Shown in pieces: positions 16,276 through 25,812 of a stretch of 64,000 nt of DNA. Position numbers and translations under genes: made by a program. The stretch lies in NCBI GenBank assembly GCA_050184115.1, contig JBFXAQ010000004.1:124001-188000 (forward strand), given 5' to 3'. The notes beneath the pieces are model-generated. The model had not been told where the DNA came from. It saw only the letters and a program-made list of their open reading frames with translations, and did not search any database. The stretch comes from JACKNG01 sp050184115. Its GTDB lineage: Bacteria; Pseudomonadota; Gammaproteobacteria; Ga0077536. Position 1 is the first letter of the stretch. Each line of letters opens with the position of its first letter.

Positions 16276-17379
16276 ATGTCCGGAAACACCCTTGGAACCC
16301 TGTTCACGCTGACCACGGCGGGCGAAAGCCACGGCCCGGGCTACGTCGGTATCGTCGACGGCTGTCCGCCGGGCCTGCTGCTCGACGAAGCCGATCTGCA
16401 GCACGAGCTCGACCGCCGCAAGCCCGGTCAGTCTCGTCATACCACGCAGCGTCGTGAAGACGATCGCGTGCGCATCATGTCAGGCGTCTTCGAGGGTCGG
16501 ACGACAGGCACGCCGATCGGGCTGGTGATCGAGAATACCGACCAGAAGTCGCGCGACTACGCCGACATTCGCGACAAGTTTCGCCCCGGCCACGCTGATT
16601 ACGCCTATGTGCAGAAATACGGCGTGCGCGACTACCGCGGCGGCGGACGCGCCTCGGCGCGCGAGACCTGCATGCGGGTGGCGGCCGGCGCGATCGCGCG
16701 CAAGTACCTGGCCGAGGCCCACGGTGTGACGCTGCACGGCTACCTCGCCCAGCTGGGTCCAATCGCACTCAGCGCCGCCGACCTCTCGGCCGTCGATACC
16801 AACCCGTTCTTCTGCGCCGAGCCTGCCCGAGTACCGGAACTCGAGGTGTACATGGATGCCCTGCGCAAAGAAGGCGATTCGGTCGGCGCGCGGATCAACG
16901 TCATCGCACGTGGCTTGCCGCCCGGTTGGGGCGAACCGGTCTTCGATCGTCTCGATGCCGACATCGCCAAGGCCATGATGAGCATCAACGCCGTCAAGGG
17001 CGTCGAGATCGGCGACGGCTTTGCCGTCGTCGGCCAGAAGGGCACCGAGCATCGCGACGAGATGTCGCCCGCACGTTTCGCGACCAACCATGCCGGTGGC
17101 ATTGCAGGCGGGATCTCGACCGGCCAGGACATCGTCGTCGGCATCGCGCTCAAACCGACGTCCAGCATTCGCCTCAGTGGCGAAACCATCGATGTGCATG
17201 GGGCCGCGACCGACATCGCCACGCTGGGCCGCCACGACCCCTGTGTCGGCATCCGTGCGGTACCGATCGCCGAGGCCATGCTTGCGCTGGTGCTCGTCGA
17301 CCATGCGCTGCGCCAGCGCGGCCAGAACGGTGCGGTCGAGGTGTCGACGCCGGTCATCGGGCAACCGGCGAGGTCATGA
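16276..17379 (+). CDS. aroC: Chorismate synthase
   Basis: Last step of the shikimate pathway, converting EPSP to chorismate using reduced FMN, 367 aa. Signature regions: GTLFTLTTAGESHGPG at the N-terminus, GRASARETCMRVAAGAIA, and the C-terminal GRHDPCVGIRAVPIAEAM. Length and sequence are canonical. The stop overlaps the next start (ATGA at 17376), so glcE is translationally coupled to it although the pathways are unrelated. Confidence 0.97.
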   Translation: MSGNTLGTLFTLTTAGESHGPGYVGIVDGCPPGLLLDEADLQHELDRRKPGQSRHTTQRREDDRVRIMSGVFEGRTTGTPIGLVIENTDQKSRDYADIRDKFRPGHADYAYVQKYGVRDYRGGGRASARETCMRVAAGAIARKYLAEAHGVTLHGYLAQLGPIALSAADLSAVDTNPFFCAEPARVPELEVYMDALRKEGDSVGARINVIARGLPPGWGEPVFDRLDADIAKAMMSINAVKGVEIGDGFAVVGQKGTEHRDEMSPARFATNHAGGIAGGISTGQDIVVGIALKPTSSIRLSGETIDVHGAATDIATLGRHDPCVGIRAVPIAEAMLALVLVDHALRQRGQNGAVEVSTPVIGQPARS

Positions 17380-18476
17380 GCGCGGCGACCGGTGCCGTCG
17401 TGCGCCGTCCGGCCGAACCCGCGCTGACCCTCATCGTCGACCAGGTCAGGGAAGCCGCGGTCAACGGACGCGCGCTGCGCATTCGCGGCGGTGACACCAA
17501 ATCCTTCTACGGCGGCGCGACCACGGCGACCGAAGAGCTCGATACACGACCCCTCAGCGGCATCCTCGACTACGAGCCGAGCGAACTCGTGATCACCGTG
17601 CGGGCCGGGACGCCACTCGCCGAGGTCGAGCAGGCGCTGGCCGAACGCGGCCAGATGCTCGGCTTCGAACCGCCGGTGTTCGGCCCTGCGTCGACCGTGG
17701 GCGGCGTCATCGCGGCCGGTTTGTCTGGTCCGGCACGCCCCTTCCGCGGCAGCGCACGCGACGTCGTGCTGGGCGTCGAATTCGTCAACGGCCGCGGCGA
17801 GGTGCTGGTATTCGGCGGACAGGTGATGAAGAACGTCGCCGGATACGACATCTCCCGCCTGCAGTGCGGCGCGCTCGGTACGCTCGGCGTGCTGACCCGG
17901 GTCTCGCTGCGCGTGATACCGCGGCCCGCGCGTGCAGCAACCCTGTGCTGGCGCGTCGAGCGTGGCGAAGCGCTCGCCCGGATGGTCGCGCTGCAGGCGA
18001 AGCCCTGGCCGCTCACCGGTCTGGCTCACGTCGGGTCGACGCTCTACCTGCGCCTCGCCGGCAGTCCGGCCGCGGTCGACGATGCGATTCGCCGGCTCGT
18101 CCCCGACGAAATCGGCGACACGCTCGAGCCCTGGAGTGCGTTGCGCGACCATCGAGCCGCGCTGCTCGGCGACGGTGATGGCCTGCTTGCCTGGCGCCTG
18201 TCGCTGCCTCCGGCCGCCCCCGAGCCCGACGGTTACGCCTGCACCGTCGTCGATTGGGGCGGTGCCTTGCGCTGGGTTGCGGCCGAAGCCGCGGCGGCGG
18301 CGTCGCTCACTGCGTATGCGGCGAGTCACGGTGGGCACGTGCAGTGCTTTCGCGGCGCCTTGGCTACCCGTCACGCCCCGCCCGACACCACGCTCGCGAC
18401 CTTGATGAAACGCGTCAAGCAAGCCTTCGACCCGGCCGCGGTGTTCAATCCCGGTCGCCTGTGGCCCTGGTATTGA
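17376..18476 (+). CDS. glcE: Glycolate oxidase FAD-binding subunit GlcE
   Basis: Second FAD-binding subunit of the three-part glycolate oxidase (GlcDEF), which oxidises glycolate to glyoxylate at the membrane. 366 aa. FAD_binding_4 features: LRIRGGDTKSFYGG near residue 35, YEPSELVITVRAGTPLAEVE, GPASTVGGVIAAGLSGP and KNVAGYDISRLQCGALGTLG. Ends with FDPAAVFNPGRLWPWY, a typical GlcD/E terminus. glcF follows after 7 bp. The catalytic GlcD subunit gene is not in the window. Confidence 0.93.
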   Translation: MSAATGAVVRRPAEPALTLIVDQVREAAVNGRALRIRGGDTKSFYGGATTATEELDTRPLSGILDYEPSELVITVRAGTPLAEVEQALAERGQMLGFEPPVFGPASTVGGVIAAGLSGPARPFRGSARDVVLGVEFVNGRGEVLVFGGQVMKNVAGYDISRLQCGALGTLGVLTRVSLRVIPRPARAATLCWRVERGEALARMVALQAKPWPLTGLAHVGSTLYLRLAGSPAAVDDAIRRLVPDEIGDTLEPWSALRDHRAALLGDGDGLLAWRLSLPPAAPEPDGYACTVVDWGGALRWVAAEAAAAASLTAYAASHGGHVQCFRGALATRHAPPDTTLATLMKRVKQAFDPAAVFNPGRLWPWY

Positions 18477-18483
18477 GGCGATC

Positions 18484-19713
18484 ATGCGTGCACCGGTGAG
18501 CGCGGCGATGGCGGCGGAGGACTTCAGCGCGGAAGCCGCCGCCATCGTGCGTAGTTGTGTGCATTGCGGATTCTGCAATGCGACCTGCCCGACCTACCAA
18601 CTGACCGGCGACGAGTTGGAAGGACCGCGCGGGCGCATCTATCTCGTCAAGGCGCTGCTCGAGGACGGACGGATCGGCGCCGAAACCCGCCTTCACCTCG
18701 ATCATTGCCTGGTGTGTCGCAATTGCGAGACGACCTGTCCGTCCGGCGTACGCTACGGTCGCCTGGTCGAACTGGTGCGGCCGCGCGTGCTGCGACGGGC
18801 GCCGCCGCCGTGGCCGTCGCGCCTGCTGCGCCGTGCCCTGCTGACGGTGGTGCCCTACCCACGGCGCTTCGCACCGCTGGTCGCCGCGGCGCGCCTGTTG
18901 CGCCCCTTGCTGCCGGCGCGGCTTGCAGCCCATCTGCCGCCGCGCCCGGCGTCCTACGTGCCACCACCAGTGACCGATGGGCACACGCGACGCGTGCTGT
19001 TGCTCGGTGGCTGCGCCCAGCCCGTGCTCAACCCGGCCATCGATGCCGCCGCGGCGCGCGTCTTCGATGCGCTCGGCATCGAACTCGTCAAGGTGCGTGG
19101 CGCGGATTGCTGTGGCGCCCTAGCGCATCATCTCGGCGCCGAGGACGTTGCGCGCGCGCAGGCGCGCCGGGTCGTCGACGCCTGGTGGCCGGCGGTCGCC
19201 GCCGGCGCCGACGCGGTGATGGTGACCGCTTCGGGCTGTGGCGTGCAGCTCAAGGACTACGCGCAACTTCTGCAAGATGACGCTGAATACGCCGAACGCG
19301 CTGCGCGCATCGCCGGTCTGGCCCGCGATCCGCTGGAACTGGTCGATGCGGGTTTGCTCGCCGGCATGCTGAACGTCACCGGTGTCGGCCCGCTGGCGGT
19401 GCAGACGCCGTGCAGCCTGCAGCACGGGCAGCGTCTGGGCGGGCGCCTGGAAAGCCTGCTACGCGCCTGCGGCTTCGAGCTCGTGCCGGTGGCGGAGAGT
19501 CACCTGTGCTGCGGTTCGGCGGGCAGCTATGCGTTGGTCCACGTGGACAAGTCGTCGGCCCTGCGCACGCGTAAGCTGGACAACCTGATGGCCGCGCGGC
19601 CACATCTCATCGTGACCGCCAACATCGGTTGCCAGACCCACCTCGCGCAAGCCGCGCAGGTACCGGTCAGGCACTGGCTGGAAGTCGTTGCGGAGTGCTT
19701 GCCCGGCACCTGA
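18484..19713 (+). CDS. glcF: Glycolate oxidase iron-sulfur subunit GlcF
   Basis: Carries electrons from the flavin subunits, 409 aa. Two [4Fe-4S] motifs near the N-terminus: CVHCGFCNATCPTYQ and CLVCRNCETTCPSG. Two cysteine-rich CCG domains follow, with CCGALAHHLG and CCGSAGSYALVH. Its ATG lies 7 bp after glcE. The pair is compact and looks functional, but requires a GlcD encoded elsewhere. Confidence 0.94.
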   Translation: MRAPVSAAMAAEDFSAEAAAIVRSCVHCGFCNATCPTYQLTGDELEGPRGRIYLVKALLEDGRIGAETRLHLDHCLVCRNCETTCPSGVRYGRLVELVRPRVLRRAPPPWPSRLLRRALLTVVPYPRRFAPLVAAARLLRPLLPARLAAHLPPRPASYVPPPVTDGHTRRVLLLGGCAQPVLNPAIDAAAARVFDALGIELVKVRGADCCGALAHHLGAEDVARAQARRVVDAWWPAVAAGADAVMVTASGCGVQLKDYAQLLQDDAEYAERAARIAGLARDPLELVDAGLLAGMLNVTGVGPLAVQTPCSLQHGQRLGGRLESLLRACGFELVPVAESHLCCGSAGSYALVHVDKSSALRTRKLDNLMAARPHLIVTANIGCQTHLAQAAQVPVRHWLEVVAECLPGT

Positions 19714-19776
19714 AGCGGCGCCGGGTGAAGCAGGGGAACGCCGGACCCTGGACGAGCCGCCGACGAGCGCTAACGT

Positions 19777-20535
19777 TCAGTAGACGCGCAGGATCGCCGC
19801 GTCGCCCTCACCCTCGATGAACTCGTCGAAACCGTCACCGGGCGGGTTGCCGTCGTAGATCTCGTACTCGCGTTGCTGACGCCACGCTTCGCGCACGAAG
19901 GTGTAGGGATCGAGCGCGGCCTGGTCGCGGATGCGTGAGGCATCGAGCAGGTTGGCACGTGCATTGACAGCGTTGACGGCATTGACCGGGATGGTCACGA
20001 CCGCAGACAGGTAGGTCAGCGGGTTGAGGAAGATGCCCATCACCGGTGACGGCAGGTCGCGGTAGGAACTCGGGCCGAGGAAGGGCAGCGTCAGGTAGGC
20101 ACCTTCGCCGGCGCCCCAGACACCAAAGGTCTGCCCGAGGTCCTCGGTGCGCTGTTCGAGCCCCATGCTGGTGGCCGGGTCGAACAGGCCGCCGATACCG
20201 ATGGTGGAGTTGACCACGAAACGTCCGGAGTCGCTGAAGAAGTGTTCGAGCTTGCCCTGCAGCAGGTCGTTCGCGATCGTGTTGAGATAGGACACGTTGT
20301 CGAAGAAATTGGTGACGCTCTCGCGCACCGGGTCGGGCGTCACGGCCGCGTACTTCTTCGCCACTGGCTCGAGGATGTTCTTGTCCAGGGTGTCGTTGAA
20401 GGCGTAGAACTTGCGGTTCAACGATTCGTGCGGGTCGCCGGGATCGGTCGTGGCGGTCGAGGAGCAGCCGGCGGTGAACAACAGGGCGATGGCGGCGAGC
20501 GCCGGAGAGACGGCACGAATTCCTGGCAACTTCAT
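19777..20535 (-). CDS. mlaA: MlaA/VacJ outer-membrane lipoprotein
   Basis: Outer-membrane part of the Mla pathway that removes phospholipids from the outer leaflet, 252 aa. The signal peptide ends in a lipobox LFTAGC, so Cys24 is likely lipidated. The conserved VacJ core is present: DPHESLNRKFYAFNDTLDK, VNFF-type loop, STIGIGGLFDPAT, GVWGAGEGAYLTLPFLGPSS. The C-terminus is acidic. It lies just downstream of an MlaC/HpnM-family gene, so soluble carrier and outer-membrane partner are together. It converges on glcF. Confidence 0.94.
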   Translation of the reverse strand: MKLPGIRAVSPALAAIALLFTAGCSSTATTDPGDPHESLNRKFYAFNDTLDKNILEPVAKKYAAVTPDPVRESVTNFFDNVSYLNTIANDLLQGKLEHFFSDSGRFVVNSTIGIGGLFDPATSMGLEQRTEDLGQTFGVWGAGEGAYLTLPFLGPSSYRDLPSPVMGIFLNPLTYLSAVVTIPVNAVNAVNARANLLDASRIRDQAALDPYTFVREAWRQQREYEIYDGNPPGDGFDEFIEGEGDAAILRVY

Positions 20536-20640
20536 GGCGTGTGCAAGACCTTAACTTTGAGTTCGGGGCGTTGTTATTGGCGCCGGATGATGCCACAGAT
20601 GTGGCGTATACGCACTAGCGTGGAGGCCCGCGGCAGACCC

Positions 20641-21234
20641 TCAGCGTTCCATTTCCGAGACTTTTTCCCGCAGGCGTTCCACCAACGAATCAAAACCTTC
20701 GGCATCGATAACGGCCGTGTACTCGGCACGCTTGAGTGAGAGGTCCGAGACGCCCTGGGCGACGACGTTGATGATGCGCCAGGTATCGTTGGATTTTCGC
20801 AACATGTAATTGAGGCTCACCTCCTCGCCGTCGCTCTTGATCAGCACGGTGCGCACGATGCGTGAGCCGCGACTGTCCTCGCTCGCGCGGGTCTCGAAGC
20901 GCTCGCCGTCGAAGCCGGAGAAATTGGTCGCATAGGTTGCCACGCTGAGCGCGCTGAAGGTGTCGAGAAAGGCGGATTGCTGCGTGGCGCTGGCCGATTT
21001 CCAGGCACGACCAGTGACGATGCCGGCAATGGTGTCGAAATCGAAACTGTCCCGCACCACCGGTGCGAGCATATCGCGACGACCTCTGTAGCCGAGGCTG
21101 TCACCGCCGCGCATGGCATCGAGCAAGCTGGCGTGCAGCCGTTCGACCGTGGCCTCGGCCGAAGCGGAGGAATCGGCGGCGACGGCAACGGTGCACGAGG
21201 CCAGGAGCAGCAGGAGCGAGAGCACGGATTTCAT
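20641..21234 (-). CDS. hpnM: MlaC-family periplasmic lipid carrier, probably HpnM
   Basis: Periplasmic lipid shuttle of the MlaC/Ttg2D family, 197 aa. The ATG at 21234 gives a clean signal peptide (KSVLSLLLLLASCTVAVAA) and has GAAGGA upstream; an earlier start at 21273 would bury it. Family features: SYRGRRDMLAPVV-like region, FDFDTIAGIVTGRAW, VRTVLIKSDGEEVSLNYML. HpnM is the MlaC-like member of hopanoid clusters, and hpnB begins 16 bp upstream, so HpnM is favoured. MlaC acting with the adjacent MlaA is the alternative; both could be true. Confidence 0.82.
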   Translation of the reverse strand: MKSVLSLLLLLASCTVAVAADSSASAEATVERLHASLLDAMRGGDSLGYRGRRDMLAPVVRDSFDFDTIAGIVTGRAWKSASATQQSAFLDTFSALSVATYATNFSGFDGERFETRASEDSRGSRIVRTVLIKSDGEEVSLNYMLRKSNDTWRIINVVAQGVSDLSLKRAEYTAVIDAEGFDSLVERLREKVSEMER

Positions 21235-21250
21235 GGCTGGGCGGATTCCT

Positions 21251-22429
21251 TCAGGCCTTGGGTATCGAGTCACTGGACGGCGCCGGGTTCCCCGCCTCGC
21301 CGCCGGCGCCCGTGGCGTGGCGTTCGTAGCTGCGATTCTTCCATCGGCTGCGTTCGCCGCGCCAGTAGCGCAGCGCCGAGGTCCAGGTCATGGCGAGAAA
21401 CAGCACGGCCGCGCAGGGCAGGGTCAGGGCCCAACCCGGGGCGAGGCCGTAGTAGCGCACGGTGGGCCAGTAGGCGACCGTCAGCGCCGCCAGGGCGAGC
21501 AGGCCGCAGGCCGTGGCCGCATCGCCGGCGGCGAGCGCGGCGAGCGGTACCCCGAATGACAGCGCCAGCATCGCCGTGCACAACACGAGCAAGGCCGTCG
21601 AGTAACGCAACTGGGTGAAAGCAGTACGCGCCACCATGTTCCAGATGTTGGCCAGGGTGGCATAGGGGCGGATGGCGCGGACGTCACGACTCAAGCCCAG
21701 CCAGGTCCGCCCACCCGCACGCTTGATCCGGCTGGCCAGCGTGCAGTCGTCGATGATGGCGTCGTGCAAGGCCTCGAAGCCGCCGAGTGCACGCAGGGCC
21801 GCGGTGCGCAGCAGGATGCAGCCACCCGCCGCGGCGGCGACGCGCGAGCGCGGCTCGTTGGCGAGCGCGAACGGGTAGAGCAGCTTGAAGAAGAAGATGA
21901 AGGGCGGCAGGAGGAGCTTTTCCCAGCCGTTGCCCATGTGCAGGCTGGCCATGATCGAAACCAGGTCGAGACCCTGTGCGTCGCGCCGCGCGGCCAGGGC
22001 CGCGAGCATGCCCGGCGCAAGCTCGATGTCGGCATCGAGCAGCAGCACGTAGTCACTGTCGACCCGGGCGAGTCCCTGCTCGAGTGCCCACAGTTTGCCG
22101 CTCCAGCCGGGCGGCGGGGTGCTGCCGGCGACGATCTCGAGCGCGTCGACGCCGCTGTCGCGGGCCACCGTGGCGGTGCCATCGCTGCTCTGGTCGTCAA
22201 TCAGGATGATGCGGGCGAGTTCGCCTTGGACACCCAGCCCGCGCAGGGTGGAGGCAATGCAGCATGCTTCGTCGCGGGCCGGGATCAGCGCGGTGATATC
22301 GTCGAGACGCACTCGCCCGGCCTGCTCGGCGCGCAGCGGCGCCAGGCTTTCCCGCGTCGACCAGGGACGCCACGGTACGAGCAGCAGGGCGAGCCACAGG
22401 CCCGCCACGATCGCACTCAGCAACAGCAC
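21251..22429 (-). CDS. hpnB: Hopanoid-associated glycosyltransferase HpnB
   Basis: Membrane-bound family 2 glycosyltransferase, 392 aa, GTG start. One N-terminal TM helix precedes the GT-A domain, with ITALIPARDEACCIASTL, the LIDDQSSDGTA nucleotide site, the LLLDADIEL metal site (DxD) and a DDCTLASRIKRAGGRTWLG acceptor region. Four hydrophobic segments form the C-terminus. This matches HpnB, associated with hopanoid side-chain modification. hpnH is 50 bp upstream on the same strand and the MlaC/HpnM gene 16 bp downstream. The sugar and acceptor are not determinable. Confidence 0.9.
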   Translation of the reverse strand: MLLLSAIVAGLWLALLLVPWRPWSTRESLAPLRAEQAGRVRLDDITALIPARDEACCIASTLRGLGVQGELARIILIDDQSSDGTATVARDSGVDALEIVAGSTPPPGWSGKLWALEQGLARVDSDYVLLLDADIELAPGMLAALAARRDAQGLDLVSIMASLHMGNGWEKLLLPPFIFFFKLLYPFALANEPRSRVAAAAGGCILLRTAALRALGGFEALHDAIIDDCTLASRIKRAGGRTWLGLSRDVRAIRPYATLANIWNMVARTAFTQLRYSTALLVLCTAMLALSFGVPLAALAAGDAATACGLLALAALTVAYWPTVRYYGLAPGWALTLPCAAVLFLAMTWTSALRYWRGERSRWKNRSYERHATGAGGEAGNPAPSSDSIPKA

Positions 22430-22479
22430 CGTCGGGCGTTACGCGCGGAAAGGCGAAGCGGCACCGCGCGGCATCGCGC

Positions 22480-23607
22480 TCAGGCAACGCGCTTCTTGTT
22501 GCAACCAGAGTTCGCCGTGCCTTCGGCCACGAGGCGCGGCTTGGCGGCGACCTCGTCGTCGTAGTGGAACGGCACCTCGGGCGCCATCGGGCCCTGCGTA
22601 CGCGGGCCGCGCAGGAATACCTTGAGTGCCTTGAGTGGGTGGGCGAAGGTGTCGTTGACGGCGGTTGCCTCGTAGCCCGAGTGCACCATGCAGTCGGCGC
22701 ATTTCGGATTGACGCCGGTACCGTAGCGATCCCAGGCGGTGTCTTCGATCAGGCTCTTGAAGGTCGGTGCGTAACCTTCGCCGACCAGCAGGTAGCACGG
22801 CTTCTGCCAGCCGAACACGTTGCGCGTGGGGTTGCCCCAGGGCGTGCAGTGGTAGGTCTGGTTGCCGGCGAGGAAGTCGAGGTAGAGGCTCGACTGGTTG
22901 AAGCGCCACTTGCGCCCGCGGCCGAGTTCGAACAGGCCGCGGAACAGCCGCTTGGCGCCGAGGCGCTTGAGGAAGACGTCCTGGCGCGGCGCGCGCTCGT
23001 ACCAATAGCCGGGCGAGATGGTCACGCCCTCGACGCCGAGCGCCATCATGTCGTCCATGAACTGGGCGACCTCTTCCGACGATTCGCCCTGGAACAGGGT
23101 GCAGTTGACGGTGACGCGGAAACCGCGTCCGAGCGCCTTGGCGATGACCTCGACGCACTTCTCGTAGACACCGTCACGGCACACCGAGGCATCGTGGCGA
23201 TCGCGATTGCCATCGAGGTGTACCGAGAAAGTGAGATACGGCGACGGCGCGTAGTCGTCCATGCGCCGATCGAGCAGCAAGGCGTTGGTGCACAGGTAGA
23301 CGAATTTCTTGCGCTCGATGTAACCGCGAACGATCTGCGGCATCTCCTTGTGGATGAGCGGCTCGCCGCCGGCGATGGAGACGATCGGTGCGCCGCATTC
23401 CTCGACCGCATGCATGCAGTCATCGAAGCTCAAGCGCTTGTCGAGGATTTCCTCGGGGTAATCGATCTTGCCGCAGCCGGCACAGGCGAGGTTGCAGCGA
23501 AACAGCGGTTCGAGCATCAGCACCAGCGGGTAACGTGTGTTGCCCTTGAGCTTCTGACCGAGGATGTACCGCCCGACGCGATACTGCTGAATCAGCGGAA
23601 CGCCCAT
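22480..23607 (-). CDS. hpnH: Adenosyl-hopene synthase HpnH (radical SAM)
   Basis: Radical SAM enzyme that joins the 5'-deoxyadenosyl group of SAM to hopene, the first step of C35 hopanoids. 375 aa. The cluster motif is Cys38-x3-Cys42-x2-Cys45 (RCNLACAGCGK). Downstream are IVSIAGGEPLIHKE and a conserved Cys-rich region near YHCTPWGNP and KCADCMVHSG, seen in HpnH with its SPASM-like end. AAGGA precedes the ATG by 6 nt. It is divergent from dxs, which supplies isoprenoid precursors. Confidence 0.95.
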   Translation of the reverse strand: MGVPLIQQYRVGRYILGQKLKGNTRYPLVLMLEPLFRCNLACAGCGKIDYPEEILDKRLSFDDCMHAVEECGAPIVSIAGGEPLIHKEMPQIVRGYIERKKFVYLCTNALLLDRRMDDYAPSPYLTFSVHLDGNRDRHDASVCRDGVYEKCVEVIAKALGRGFRVTVNCTLFQGESSEEVAQFMDDMMALGVEGVTISPGYWYERAPRQDVFLKRLGAKRLFRGLFELGRGRKWRFNQSSLYLDFLAGNQTYHCTPWGNPTRNVFGWQKPCYLLVGEGYAPTFKSLIEDTAWDRYGTGVNPKCADCMVHSGYEATAVNDTFAHPLKALKVFLRGPRTQGPMAPEVPFHYDDEVAAKPRLVAEGTANSGCNKKRVA

Positions 23608-23870
23608 GCTTAATCCTTAACGAACGAATGGAATTTTTTTCGGAGTTTCAATTAATTGCGGTTCATACCACAATGGCGCGCAACCATACTGTAACGGCCC
23701 TCGAAAGTACAGTGTGGGGCCCGCGGATCGGGCGCCTGCACACGCCGCGTCGGGGGCCTGGAGCGGGTCGATCGCAGGTCTCGCCGGCGGCTTGCAAGGC
23801 CCAAGGGGCCTCCCCATAATGCACGGTCCGCGCGGACCCGGGCCACGCACAGAATATCGCCAGCTGACCG

Positions 23871-25760
23871 ATGACTGACCACTCGCGTTACCCCCTGCTC
23901 GACCGTATCGATTCGCCCGCCGACCTCCGCGCGCTGCCCGAATCGAGTCTCGAAGAACTCGCCCGCGAGGTCCGTGCCTTCCTCCTCGACACCGTCAGCC
24001 AGTGCGGCGGCCACTTCGCCGCCGGTCTCGGCACGGTGGAACTGACCATCGCGCTGCACTACCTCTACAACACGCCCGAGGATCGCATCGTGTGGGACGT
24101 CGGCCACCAGGCCTACCCGCACAAGATCCTGACCGGCCGCAAGGAGCGCCTGCACACCATTCGCCAGTGGGGCGGCCTCGCACCGTTCCCGAAGCGCGAG
24201 GAAAGCATCTACGACACCTTCAACGTCGGGCATTCGAGCACCTCGATCTCGGCCGCGCTCGGCATGTCCATCGCGGCGAAGCTGACCGGCTCGGCGCGTC
24301 GCGCCGTGGCCGTCATCGGCGATGGGGCGATGACCGCCGGGGTCGCCTTCGAGGCGCTGAACCATGCCGGCGATCTCGGTGCCGACATGCTCGTCGTCCT
24401 GAACGACAACAACATGTCGATCTCGCCCAATGTCGGCGCCTTGTCCAACCGTTTCGCGCAAATCCTGTCGGGCAAGCTGTACACGACGGTGCGCGAAGGC
24501 AGCAAGAAGGTGCTGTCGCAGATGCCGCCGGTGTGGGAACTCGCCCGTCGCGCCGAGGAACACGTCAAGGGCCTGATCGTGCCCGGTACCCTGTTCGAGG
24601 AATTCGGCTTCAACTATATCGGCCCGGTGGACGGCCACGACCTGCCGGCGCTGGTGGCGACCTTGCGCAACATCCGCAACCTGCCCGGCCCGCAGTTCCT
24701 GCACATCATCACCAAGAAGGGCAAGGGTTACGGCCCGGCCGAGGCCGACCCGGTCAAGTACCACGGCGTGTCGCCGTTCGACCCGGAACTCGGCATCGTC
24801 GCCTCGGGCAAGAAGGCGGCCAAGAACTACTGCGACATCTTCGGCGACTGGGTCTGTGACATGGCCGCGCGCGATCGGCGCCTGGTCGCCATCACCCCGG
24901 CCATGCGCGAGGGCTCGGGCCTGGTGCGTTTCGAGCGCGAGTATCCCGAGCGCTACTTCGACGTCGCCATCGCCGAGCAGCACAGCGTCAACGTCGCGGC
25001 CGGCATGGCCTGCGATGGGCTCAAGCCGGTCGTCGCCATCTATTCCACCTTTCTCCAGCGTGGCTACGACCAGGTCGTGCACGACGTCGCGCTGCAGAAC
25101 CTGCCGGTGCTGTTCGCGCTCGATCGCGCTGGCCTGGTCGGCGCGGACGGGCCCACGCACAACGGCGCCTACGACATCTCCTTCCTGCGCTGCCTGCCGA
25201 ACCTGGTGGTGATGGCGCCGGCCGACGAGAACGAGTGTCGGCAGATGCTCTACACGGGCTTCGTGCACGACGGCCCGGCCGCGGTGCGCTACCCCCGCGG
25301 CGGCGGCCCGGGCGTCGCGATCGACGAGAACATGAGTGCGCTGCCGATCGGCCGCGCAGAGGTGCGACGAGAGGGCCGCGGCGTGGCCATCCTCGCCTTC
25401 GGCACCATGGTGCCAGTGGCGGAGGCGGTCGGTGCGGCGCTCGATGCCACCGTGGTCAACATGCGCTTCGTCAAGCCGCTCGACACGGACCTGGTGCTCG
25501 AGCTCGCCGCACGCCACGAACTGCTCGTCACCATCGAGGAGAACGTCGTGCAGGGTGGTGCCGGCAGCGCGGTCAACGAGTGCCTGGCGGCGGCCGGCGT
25601 GGCGGTCGCTATAGCCAATTACGGCCTGCCGGATCGCACCATCCAGCACGGTTCGCGCGACGACATGCTGCGCGATGCCGGTCTCACGGCTGAGGCCTTC
25701 GAAGCCTACATCCGTACCCGCCTCGCAGCCAACAGCCCGGCTGCCGCGCGCAGCGCCTGA
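23871..25760 (+). CDS. dxs: 1-deoxy-D-xylulose-5-phosphate synthase
   Basis: Thiamine-diphosphate enzyme condensing pyruvate and glyceraldehyde 3-phosphate, first step of the MEP isoprenoid pathway, 629 aa. Motifs: CGGHFAAGLGTVELTIALHY, VWDVGHQAYPHKIL with the catalytic His, VIGDGAMTAGVAFEALN for ThDP-Mg, transketolase-type AIAEQHSVNVAAGMA and DRAGLVGADGPTHNG. It lies between hpnH and the phosphonate operon; dxs beside hpnH is seen in other hopanoid clusters. The sequence looks complete. Confidence 0.97.
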   Translation: MTDHSRYPLLDRIDSPADLRALPESSLEELAREVRAFLLDTVSQCGGHFAAGLGTVELTIALHYLYNTPEDRIVWDVGHQAYPHKILTGRKERLHTIRQWGGLAPFPKREESIYDTFNVGHSSTSISAALGMSIAAKLTGSARRAVAVIGDGAMTAGVAFEALNHAGDLGADMLVVLNDNNMSISPNVGALSNRFAQILSGKLYTTVREGSKKVLSQMPPVWELARRAEEHVKGLIVPGTLFEEFGFNYIGPVDGHDLPALVATLRNIRNLPGPQFLHIITKKGKGYGPAEADPVKYHGVSPFDPELGIVASGKKAAKNYCDIFGDWVCDMAARDRRLVAITPAMREGSGLVRFEREYPERYFDVAIAEQHSVNVAAGMACDGLKPVVAIYSTFLQRGYDQVVHDVALQNLPVLFALDRAGLVGADGPTHNGAYDISFLRCLPNLVVMAPADENECRQMLYTGFVHDGPAAVRYPRGGGPGVAIDENMSALPIGRAEVRREGRGVAILAFGTMVPVAEAVGAALDATVVNMRFVKPLDTDLVLELAARHELLVTIEENVVQGGAGSAVNECLAAAGVAVAIANYGLPDRTIQHGSRDDMLRDAGLTAEAFEAYIRTRLAANSPAAARSA

Positions 25761-25772
25761 AACCGGACTCGA

Positions 25773-25793
25773 CGTTACGCCGCCGGCGTAACG
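25773..25793. terminator. Perfect hairpin between convergent dxs and phnW
   Basis: CGTTACGCC-GCC-GGCGTAACG, a perfect 9-bp stem with a 3-nt loop centred in the 52-bp gap between two convergent stops. No T-run; it probably stabilises or ends both transcripts. Confidence 0.55.
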
Positions 25794-25812
25794 GCCCGGT
25801 CGATCCTGCCAT

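Noticed and set aside
16740..18578. 612-codon minus-strand frame opposite aroC and glcE
   Set aside because: Spans two clear genes on the other strand and has no recognisable motifs.
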